From assembly GCA_037962975.1 (NCBI GenBank), contig CM075676.1, forward strand, positions 27,027,001-27,091,000: a stretch of DNA of 64,000 nt, written 5' to 3'. Source of the DNA: Clitoria ternatea. Taxonomy: Eukaryota > Streptophyta > Magnoliopsida > Fabales > Fabaceae. The notes under the pieces are model-generated. The model saw nothing but the letters and a program-made list of their open reading frames with translations. It searched no databases and was not told where the DNA came from. This document shows positions 35,671 to 45,361 of the stretch, piece after piece (position 1 is the first letter of the stretch; the number at the start of each line of letters is the position of its first letter). The position numbers and the translations under genes are program-made.

Positions 35671-37585
35671 TTGCAAGAACTGTGTTTTGGGCATTTGTTT
35701 CTGTTTTATGATGATATGTTTTCGTTTACAAGAGCTTTTGGAAAATATGATTTGCGAAATCGTTTCTTGTTTAAAGCTTTGCATTTTTGTTTTACGAAAA
35801 TGTTTTGTGAAACTAGGATTCGAAAATGAACATGCATGATTATGTTGCTATTTTGAGTTATCGCATATGATGCATATATTACAATGATTAATCATGTATA
35901 TGGTATGACCTCTGTTTTGGCATGATACATATAATTTTGAGTTATTCTTTGTAAATTGTATATGATGCATGTTATAGAGTTTCTCAATTTTAGTATGTAT
36001 GTTGTTGCCGTTTAAATTTGTATGATGTATGAGTTTATGCAATTTTTGTATTTGATATGTGTTTTACTCATATTATATTCATCGTACAAATTATGAATCA
36101 ATTAAGTTGATCTTCGAACATGAATGGTTCATGTTATGGGGCGTTAAGTGATAAGGTTTAAGTGTTAAACCATGGTCGTTCCTTAATCTAGGGTTCAAGA
36201 GTTGAAACCTAGACGGCCGTCATGGAAAGGCATTGTATGTTGGCATTAGCGCAAATTGAATTCTAGGTTTTGAAACCCTAGACGGCGTTGCCTACATATG
36301 CCTTGACGGCTGCGTTGTGAAGTGTTCACAACAAGGAATTAGGGTTTCAAAGTGGTTGAAACCCTAGCCGAAATTTTAGAGCTGTTAATGGTCAAGGGAC
36401 GTTCTGGCTAGGAAAGACTTGGTACTTAAGCGGTCACACCAGACCCACCTCTCTTTCCTGGGAACCAACTTGACTACAATACTAATTTTTCGGGTCGGGG
36501 CGCTGCCTCGCACCCCGTAAGGGGCGGCCTCCCCTTGACCCCTGCCCGCTAACCGGGTAGCGGGACCCCCGTACATTCTCTGCGTAGCGCCTTATTACCG
36601 ACCCCACGTGTTTAATTGCCCGTTTTAAAAATTAATTACTCTTTTAATGCTTTTAAATGGGTTATAATCAATTAATTAACACGTTGCATGGTGAATGGTT
36701 ATGGTCTTAGTTATTTTATTTAAATACAGCCTGCGTGTTGTGCCTCTCTCTATTCTGTTGTATTTCTCTTCTCAACCCTTCACTCGTATGTAAAGCGAGT
36801 TTCTATTTAATCATGTAATCTTGATTGGGCCAACAAAGTAGAGACATAGAAGAAAACCAAGGAGTGGTGACTCTAAGAGGATGATGTATTCAAGAAGTAG
36901 GACTTCATGAAGCCATGGCAATATAGTTCCTCTAGGTTTATTTATTTATTTATTTTTCTTCTAGGAAGACCATAACCATCTCACAATTTCGTTTGCATGC
37001 TTTGGGGATAATTTTATTACGTTAAAGCGTTTAACAAAGACGGTAATTTTAAAATAAATTAAAATCCCTCAAAATAATATTAAGTTATAAACGCCTTCCA
37101 ATAAGTACACTCGTCAACACTAATGTCAATAAATAGTGGGTCTGCCAAAGTAGGGCACTATTATTTATATTAGTAAGACGCGATGGGATAATGGTAATAT
37201 CCAAACTATTTTATTGGGCTTTAACTTAACTAAGTTTTCAATTGGATTGAATATAACTTAGAGGCGTAAACATTGGGCTAAATATTCATAAGATGAATAA
37301 TTAGTAATGGTTACTTAACCCAATGAGTAAGAGTTGTATAAAGATACAATTGGAAAAAGTTTCCTACCTAAATAACCAAGTATTAGGTGATCAGCCAAAG
37401 CTGACTTAACACTTGGCAAAATATGGATCTTAGCCCACTAGAAAATCTTCCAACGGGATTTTCTGATTCGTGGAGGGTATTTTGTTTTGAATCAAAATAG
37501 TGGGAGACATATTTAATTTAAATGACCATAATTTAAATATGTTTTGAAAATGATACTTACTACATATTTTCTGTTTTAGATAACC
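35671..37585 (+). other. Copia-3 untranslated leader
   Basis: A 1.9 kb leader between primer binding site and gag with no conserved coding frame. Most is AT-rich, but 36490-36600 is a strongly GC-rich patch with complementary runs (GCACCCCGTAAGGGG and GGGTAGCGGGACCC) that could form a structured RNA. In retroelements leaders of this kind carry packaging and dimerisation signals; that role is inference here. Confidence 0.6.
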
Positions 37586-40500
37586 ATGACGTCAAACACA
37601 CCTTCGAACCTTTCGTTGCGATCAATCCTAGACAAAGAAAAATTGTCTGGTTCTAACTTCCTTGACTGGTATAGAAACTTGAGGATTGTCCTCAAACAAG
37701 AGAAAAAGCAGTATGTCTTAGAAAGTCCAGTTCTGGAACCACTCGCTGCAAACGCCTCTAAAGCTGACAAGGATGCTTATAAGAAGCATCAGGATGATGC
37801 TTTAGATGTCCAATGCCTTATGTTGGCTACCATGTCTCCTGAGCTTCAGAAGCAACATGAGCACATGGAGGCTTTCGATATGATCGAAAACCTAAGGAAG
37901 CTATATCAAGGTCAAGCTGACCAAGAAAGATATGAAGTTTCCTCAGCCCTATTTAGCTGTAGACTTGAAGAGGGAGGTTCTGTAGGACATCATGTGCTCA
38001 AAATGATTGGGTACTTGGAGAATCTAGCTAGGCTAGGATTCCCCTTCCCTCAGAAGTTGGCTACCGATCTCATTTTGAAATCATTACCTGACAGTTTTAA
38101 GCCAGTCATCATGAATTACAACATGAATGCATTGGACAAAACATTGCCAGAGCTACTCAATATGTTGAGGACTGCTGAGCCCAATATTTCTAAAGGAAAG
38201 GGCAAGGCCATAATGATGGTCAATTCTGGCAAAGGTAAAGGAAAGGGCATGTATAAAGGCAAAGGAAAGGCTATTGTAGGAAATGGCAAGAAATTTTAGA
38301 AAGGCAAGGATAAGCCAAGTACATCAGCCTTAAAACCTGTGGGCGGGGTGGCTAAGGAAGGTAAATGTCACCATTATGGACAAAAGGGACACTGGAAGAG
38401 AAACTATCCAAAGTACCTAGAAGAGCTTAAGAAGAAGGGAAGTGAGACTTCCACTTCAGGTATTTTTGTTATAGAAATTAACATGTCAACTTCAACATCA
38501 TGGGTATTAGATACTGGATGTGGATCTCACATTTGTCCTAATGTGCAGGATCTAAGAAGGAGTAGGCAGTTGATGAAGGGCGAGGTAGACCTACGTGTTG
38601 GAAATGGAGCAAGAGTTGCTGCATTAGCTGTAGGGACTTATTTTTTATCCTTGCCCTCAGGGTTAGTCCTTGAATTGGACAATTGTTATTTTGTTCCGGC
38701 AATAAGGAGAAACATTATTTCTGTTTCTTGTCTTGATAAGAAAGGGTTTTCCTTTACAATAAAGAACAATAGTTGTTCTGTTTATTTAAAAGATATGTTT
38801 TATTGTTATGCAAATTTGAGTAATGGACTTTATGTTCTAGATCTCGAAACCCATATCTATAACATTAATACTAAAAGGGTTAAAACAAATGATTTAAACC
38901 CAACTTATCTTTGGCATTGTCGCCTAGGACATATAAATGAGAAACGCATTTCTAAACTCCATCAAGATGGATATTTAGAATCTTTTGATTTTGAATCAAT
39001 AGATACATGTGAATCTTGTTTATTAGGGAAGATGACTAAGACCCCATTTACCGGAAAAGGTGAAAGGGCGAGTGATCTTCTTGGCTTGATACATAGTGAT
39101 GTATGTGGGCCCATAGGGACAATGGCTAGGGAAGGTTTTAGTTACTTCATCACTTTTACTGATGATTTTAGTAGATATGGATTTGTATTTCTCATGAAAC
39201 ATAAATCAGAATCCTTTGAAAAGTTCAAGGAGTTTAAACATGAAGTAGAGAACCAACTTGGCAAGACAATTAAAGCACTTCGATCCGATCGAGGTGGTGA
39301 ATATTTGAGCCTAGAGTTTGATGAATATCTTAAAAAGTGTGGGATTATATCTCAACTTACTCCCCCTGGAACACCAGAATGGAATGGGGTTTCTGAGCGG
39401 AGAAATAGAACCTTGTTGGACATGGTTCGATCAATGATGAGTCAAACTGACCTACCTCTGGGGACATGCTTTGTTGACAACAACTTTTACACTTAACCGT
39501 GTTCCATCAAAGGCTGTTATAAAGACACCATATGAGATATGGACTAGGAAACGACCTAGTATGTCTTTTCTTAAGATTTGGGGCTGTGAAGCTTATGTTA
39601 AGCGTCAAAGTTCAGATAAACTTGGGCCCAAGTCAGATAAATGTTTTTTTGTGGGATACCCAAAAGAAACTAAGGGTTATTATTTTTACAATCCTACCGA
39701 GGGCAAAGTGTTTGTTGCTCGGAATGCTGTATTCTTAGAAAGGGAATTCATCTCTATAAGAATCAGTGGGAGGAAAGTAGAACTTGAAGAAATTCAAGAC
39801 TCACAAGGCATTGAAGAGCCAATGGTGGAAGTGGAGCAGGACCCACAAAATGTTGTGATAACTCCAGTTCCAGTAGCACAAGACTTGCGTAGATCAGGTA
39901 GAATACGTCAACAACCTGAAAGATATGGATTTCTTGTAACTCAGGAAGGAGATGTATTCCTAATGGATCAAAATGAGCCAACATCTTATGAAGAGGCCAT
40001 TGCAAGTTCAGAATCTGAGAAATGGCTAGAAGCCATGGAATCTGAAATGGACTCCATGTACACTAATCAAGTTTGGAACTTGGTTGATGCACCTGAAGGG
40101 GTAAAACCTATAGGATGCAAGTGGGTTTTCAAAAAGAAAACTGACATGGATGGTAATATAAGTACCTTTAAAGCAAGGTTGGTGGCTAAAGGTTTCAAGC
40201 AAATACATGGTATAGACTATGATAAAACTTTTTCCCCAGTTGCTATGCTAAAGTCTGTTCGGATTCTGCTTGCTATTGCTGCATACCATGATTATGAGAT
40301 ATGGCAAATGGATGTCAAGACTGCTTTCCTTAATGGAAATCTTCTTTAGGAAGTGTACATGACACAACCCGAAGGCTTTGATAAGCCTGAAGCATCCAGG
40401 AAGGTGTGCAAGCTACAACGTTCTATATATGGACTTAAGCAAGCTTCCAGAAGCTGGAATCTTCATTTTGATGAAGCTGTTAAACAATTTGGCTTTACTA

Positions 40501-41555
40501 AAAATGAGGATGAACCTTGTGTCTACAAGAAGGTTAGTGACTGCACAATTGTTTTTTTGGTCCTGTATGTTGATGACATACTACTTATTGGAAATGACGT
40601 TCCTACTCTTCAGTCTGTGAAGAGTTGGTTGGGAAGCTGTTTTTCTATGAAAGACTTAGGTGAAGCAACCTACGTGTTAGGAATTAAGATCTATAGAGAT
40701 AGATCAAGAAAACTTCTTGGCCTAAGTCAGAATACATACATAGACAAAGTGTTAAAAAGGTTTAACATGCAAGATTCCAAGAAAGGAACTTTGCCTATGG
40801 CTCATGGCATAAGCTTATCAAAAGCTCAATCTCCTTCCACTAAAGAAGAAAGAGAACGGATGAATAAGATTCCATATGCATCTGCTATTGGATCAATCAT
40901 GTATGCCATGATATGTACCCGACCAGATGTCTCGTACGCTTTAAGCATGACGAGCAGATACTAGTCTGATCCCGGTGAAAGTCACTGGACTGCTGTCAAG
41001 AATATCCTGAAGTACTTAAGAAAAACTAAGGATTCATTCTTGATATATGGAGGGGAAGAATAGCTCATTGTAAAAGGTTACACTGATGCTAGCTTCCAAA
41101 CTGATAAGGATGACTCAAGATCGCAATCTGGGTACGTGTTTTGTCTAAATGGTGGTGCTGTAAGCTGGAAGAGTTCAAAGCAAGAGACAGTTGCTGATTC
41201 TACTACAGAGTCTGAGTATATTGCTGCCTCAAATGCTACAAAAGAGGCAATATGGATCAAGAAGTTCATAACAGAACTTGGGATTGTTCCTAGCATTGTG
41301 GACCCTATAAGTCTCTACTGTGACAATAAGGGAGCAATCGCATAAGCTAAGGAACCTAGATCACATCAACGATCCAAGCATATACTTAGGCGATTTCATC
41401 TCATTTGAGAGATCCTTGACCGAGGAGATGTAAAGATATGTAAGGTGCATACTGATGAGAATATTGCTGACCCACTCACAAAACCTCTTACACAACAAAA
41501 ACATGAGGGGCACACTAGATCATTAGGCATTAGGCAAATGTCTGATTGGCTCTAG
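37586..41555 (+). pseudogene. Copia-3 gag-pol polyprotein, disrupted
   Basis: Gag runs 37586-38296 (LNLRSILDKEKLSGSNFLDW; UBN2-like), ending at an in-frame TAG at 38297. A degenerate zinc knuckle follows (CHHYGQKGHWKRNY, with two of the cysteines replaced by tyrosine). The aspartic protease has VLDTGCGSH near 38508. Pre-integrase YLWHCRLGH is near 38909. The integrase core spans about 39060-39450 with Asp residues in HSDVCGP and RSDRGGEY and the Glu in PEWNGVSERRN. A frameshift lies between about 39445 and 39490. Reverse transcriptase includes WVFKKK and LYVDDILLIGND, so the YVDD catalytic box is intact. RNase H includes YTDASFQTD and TESEYIA. Further stops lie at 40347, 40962, 41061, 41343 and 41406; the normal terminator is 41553-41555. 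Polyprotein processing would give the replication proteins in an intact copy. Confidence 0.93.
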
Positions 41556-41569
41556 TGCAAGTGGGAGAT
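41556..41569 (+). other. Copia-3 polypurine tract
   Basis: GTGCAAGTGGGAGAT directly before the 3' LTR at 41570; purine-rich AGTGGGAGA is the usual copia plus-strand primer. Confidence 0.9.
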
Positions 41570-42668
41570 TGTTGGTGTATGCACTATGAGCTTTTATGCT
41601 TTTTCATTTGTATCATTTTTTATGCTTATCAATAAAATAAATATTTCAGTTTAAAATTGTTTTAAAACGTATCCTTGGAGTAATAGGTCATATAAAAATT
41701 ATTCCTAAAATGTCCCTAGTCAAGTATTTATATGGGGACATGTAAATACACTGAGACTAGTGTGTGAGTGTACTGATGACCTGATCTCACAGATCATAGA
41801 TATAGATGATATCAAGTCTTCACATGGGTACACATTAAGAGTAATGATGTACTGGACAGACCCACCATGAGAACGTTGCATGGATCGTTACATGATTGTC
41901 ATAAACGATTCTCAATGTGATAATGGTATATGTAGTCCTTCGACCTGAAGTCACTACGATTCCTACATGAGGAGTTTATTGTTTTAATACAATTAAACAT
42001 CTTCTGTAACAAGAGGACTATAAAGGTTGTGATTAGGCAATGAACAAATTATGCAGAGGGATGTGAGTGATGTAGATGGGATTTGTCTCTCCTATATGAC
42101 AGGAGTGATATCTATAGGCCACTTGATGGAGTAAGACTAAGAAAACGTATGGCCATGCTAGAAAGAATAAATATTAGATATTTATTAGGATTCAGTCTAC
42201 TCCGGTATCAAGTAAAATAAATTGGGCCGTACAAGGATGACGCGACCATGCCTTGGGCCTAAGCCCATCAGAAAATGTTGTCTTATTTTAGTTGGACTAA
42301 AATAAAGTTATTGGGCCTAACTCATTTGGAATGAGTAAGGAGCCCAATTTTAGAGAGAACAAATTAGGTCAAACCTAAGCCTATAAATAGAGCATAAGAT
42401 GCTCATAGGCCGTTCACTCAAGTGAGACACAAATTCGCAAAAGTTGCAAAAGCTACACGCCGTCAAACTAGCAGTTGGCAAGTGTTGCGATTCTGGTGGG
42501 AGTGCTCGTGTGGACTCCTAAAGGACGAGGCTACGACTGCTTTGGTGTTCTTCAAGAGGTAATCCAAAAACGATTTTTGTGTTTGTTTTGTGCTTTGAAA
42601 CACGGAACCTTGCAAATCCTTTGGAATCCCTTTTTTTTCCGCTGCTCATGTTTAGGGATTCCCTAACA
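41570..42668 (+). repeat. Copia-3 3' LTR (1099 bp, internal 180-bp deletion)
   Basis: Same ends as the 5' LTR. The sequence jumps from GGGCCTAA to GCCCATC, removing the equivalent of 35068-35247. TAA occurs at both edges of the missing block, pointing to a microhomology-mediated deletion. The TATA box is kept near 42385. Confidence 0.95.
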
Positions 42669-43594
42669 TTAACATCACACACTAATATGCAATGAAACAC
42701 CAATTGGTCAATAGACATATGAAACAATAGTATATACTAACCGTGCGGCGTAGGGAGTGCCTATGGGCCTATTACCAGTTCGGACATTGGGAGCAACAGA
42801 TGGGAATCTATCCTAGGCCCACACCTGGATTAGCAGCTGAAGACCACAAATTGACACTCGCTCGTAATTGGTAGACTTACACAATTCACGATATAGATAA
42901 CTAAGGGCTGCAGATCCCCAACTATACTCCTCACACGTATCAAGATCCCCAAGCAACAATAGATACTTCAATGAAACCCTAACACTTGAATGATCAGGTA
43001 ACACAACACCACTTATCAAACGTAGTATATAAGCCCGCGTAAACCTCACCAACTGTACCTCGTCATCAACGTGATCTTCAATGTTGCCAAAGATGTCAGA
43101 CAACCACTTCATTTTTATACACCCAACTTGTATAGCATCTTCAGGGGGTACGCTCCTAACAAATTCTGTAACACAGCCCTCCAATCCCTTGCAGTGGTAT
43201 CAGTTATCACTGGCCGACCATGCACTCGAAGTCTAACTTGTATAGCCACATCTTGCAATGTTATGGTGCATTCTCCAACTGACATATGAAAAGTATGAGT
43301 TTCTGGTCGCCACCTCTCCACGAGAGCAGATAACAATACAGGTTCCACCTTAAAAAAATGTAACTATGCAATCCTTAAAAAACCAGCTCTCTGCAAAAGT
43401 GGAACTATTTTCTCCAGAACTGACCATCCTCTACCTCGGGGAGCCAATGCACGTCTGCATTTTAATATGCGGTCAGGTTTTCCATTCCACAGCGCCTGTG
43501 ACACATGTACGTTTTGAAATCGTAGTAGTGACGGATTCTCCGGGCCAGGGTTTACGTCTCGTGATCCATGCATCGAAGATGATGATGCCTCCAT

Positions 43595-44209
43595 CTTGTA
43601 AATCCTGTGAGTTATACACAACTATTTTTGTCATATTATCTTCAAAATATGATTTTCAATAATATTTAAAATACATACAACTAACTCAATACATAAAAAA
43701 TAAACTAAATACTTTTTAACACTACCTTTTTACCTTTACTGTATCTATTTTAATTGTGTGTAACATTTTTTTCCTAATATATCTCTTTCGTACTACTCAA
43801 TTATTAAAATAATATTTTTACTAATATATTTCATATTTAAAGTGGTCCATCACTTTTATTATCACTTTTATTATTAACTATTTTTTAGACAACATTTCAC
43901 TTAATTAATATCATCTGAATACTAATGTAAACAAATTTACATACACATGCTAAAACCCGGAAAACTATATTAGCTAAACAAACTAACTTAAAACAACTTA
44001 TCACATATAACAAAACTACACTAAAAATATTAGTTTAAACAAATATAGTACTCACCTAAAAATATAACTCTACCACAACTTCAAACAAAATCTTCTCCCA
44101 AACTTCTTAGCAACTCAACAAACACCAATTCAAACTAACTCAACAAAGAAGAAGCAAGCTGAAGAAGAAAATGGATGCTGGAGAGTGAAGCTTCAATGAC
44201 CAAATACGT
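43595..44209. other. PMD gene upstream region
   Basis: AT-rich sequence upstream (minus-strand sense) of the PMD start codon. It ends in a pyrimidine-rich minus-strand leader near 44090-44170. No other gene seen. Confidence 0.4.
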
Positions 44210-44360
44210 AGGGGGGACCACGGTTTTTAAGCACTTCAGGAAGGGACCCATGATGCAGAAAACGCAGGTGGAGAATACGTTTTTGGCCCTGCACCATGTC
44301 CCGTCATGCCACGTGTCACCAGGGCAGAGAAAGCGCACTTCGGGGTTACGTTTTTTCCTT
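44210..44360. repeat. CGTTTT-rich right end of the MULE
   Basis: ACGGTTTTTAAG, GAAAACGCAGG, TACGTTTTTGGC and TACGTTTTTTCC recur within 150 bases, facing the similar cluster at 29485-29705. Open frames on both strands here have no recognised motif. Confidence 0.45.
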
Positions 44361-44596
44361 TGGAGTCCAATCCCTCCTATGTCATCTATGTGATAGGAAT
44401 TTATAATACATTAACCTGCTTCTTTGAAAGTTTTTGAATGGTGTAATATGAGTATAAACATTTTCAAAATTAAGACATTACCAAACAACATAATCTCTAT
44501 AATATAAACATTTCCAAAATTAAGATATTACCAAACAACAACATAAATATATTATACGAGAATCAAGATCAATCATCTGCCATAATATCATCTTAA

Positions 44597-44760
44597 GAGC
44601 ATGTTTGGATGCTGCTCCTCTATTAACGGAAAGGGGGTGGTTTGTAGGAGAATTTTCATCTTACGGTCAAACGGAGTTTTGATTGCCTCGAATAGCATGA
44701 AGAATTAATATCAACCTTTAAATTTTTTTCTATTTTTTCAACTGTAAACCAAACATCCCC
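44597..44760. mobile_element. Tourist-like MITE (PIF/Harbinger)
   Basis: A 164-bp element with inverted ends GAGCATGTTTGG and, on the other strand, GGGGATGTTTGG (10 of 12 match). It is flanked by direct TAA (44594-44596 and 44761-44763), the usual 3-bp PIF/Harbinger target. Non-coding. Confidence 0.7.
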
Positions 44761-45209
44761 TAAATCATTTTAAATGATAAATAACCTAATAAACAAAACT
44801 TAAGAGAAGAATAAACCAAATTAACCTTGCATAAAAATCAAAATTTGATCAGTTCAAAATATTCTATCTATTGTCACCAACACAAAGGTATCTTTATATA
44901 ATATTTTCTCACATGCGAGGAATATTGAAATACTACAATGTTTGAATAAAGGATGTTGAAAATTAATTGCTTTAGATCTTGCCCTGTGGGGAGGAAAAAT
45001 AAAGCTTTTGTATTTGAATGACGTAACTTGGAGTATTTTAGCTGTGAAAAATAAAGCTCACGGATGCCATCATATAGACATGAAAATAAAGTATTTTAGC
45101 TGTCATCCATCAAGTTATAAAAGGATATTTTAAGTATTACATTTAACAAAAAAAGTATGACATGTTTGCCAATATGAAATCGAGATGGTGTCAATATAAA
45201 CCCGCTCGT

Positions 45210-45361
45210 GTAAGGCCCAGACCAACTTAAGTCAGCAGGTGAGAATAGTCCAAAATAAGAAGCCCAACAAAGCCCAGAACCTAAAACCCCTAATCACAAA
45301 ACACCCAAAAAACCCCATCCGCATTGCGGGAGGTCGACGAGGGAGACAACACAACACAATC
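45210..45361 (+). promoter_or_regulatory. bL25 gene promoter and 5' leader with site II-type boxes
   Basis: Three GCCCA cores (AAGGCCCAG at 45212, AAGCCCAAC near 45260, AAGCCCAG near 45270) are inverse copies of the TGGGC site II element. An AAACCCCTAA near 45284 resembles a telo-box. This pairing is typical of plant genes for cytosolic and organellar ribosomal proteins and fits the gene downstream. The boxes may lie in the promoter or the leader; the transcription start is not fixed. Confidence 0.55.

Larger units (their letters stand above)
34371..42668 (+). mobile_element. Copia-3: structurally complete Ty1/copia retrotransposon
   Basis: It is 8.3 kb with two LTRs starting TGTTGGTGTATGC and ending CCCTAACA, and is flanked by an exact 5-bp duplication TTAAC (34366-34370 and 42669-42673). 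Primer binding site, gag, protease, integrase, reverse transcriptase, RNase H and polypurine tract occur in copia order (integrase before reverse transcriptase). It sits in a roughly 90-base intron of the PMD gene, in the opposite orientation. The structure is complete but the coding region has one frameshift and six premature stops, so it is not autonomous now. Confidence 0.96.
32939..43594 (-). pseudogene. Plant mobile domain (PMD/MAIN-like) gene, broken, carried by the MULE
   Basis: Minus-strand gene of the aminotransferase-like PMD family, the family of MAIN/MAIL1, also widespread in transposons. ATG at 43592-43594; early block LVERWRPETHTFHMSVGECT with TITLQDVAIQ; then LVRFTRAYILRLISGVV and YLYRELCKST. 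Exon 1 ends near 42742 at a GTTAGT donor. Its intron now contains Copia-3 and ends at a TTTGTAG acceptor at 34353. Exon 2 (about 34270-34352) reads LGSKTFKAVRQDIDFYRH. Exon 3 (from about 34192 downward) reads WTPYGDDILQTLPSHCLEG and WHQPDRVMRQF. Later blocks include YMRWYNMHTHKWV and a proline-rich end with TAA at 32939-32941. Breaks: TAG 43364-43366, a frameshift near 43150-43180, TAG near 42811, TAA 33964-33966 and TAA 33886-33888. The exon pattern is conserved despite the breaks. Confidence 0.8.
29485..44360. mobile_element. Mutator-like element with transposase and PMD gene (composite)
   Basis: A transposase pseudogene on plus (29899-32767) and a plant-mobile-domain pseudogene on minus (32939-43594) lie tail to tail, with about 170 bases between stop codons. 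Both promoters face inwards from the ends, and similar CGTTTT-rich sequence lies at both outer ends. Without the 8.3 kb copia inside it the unit would be about 6.6 kb. Terminal inverted repeats and a 9-bp target duplication, expected of a MULE, were not established by eye, so the limits are approximate. Confidence 0.55.
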
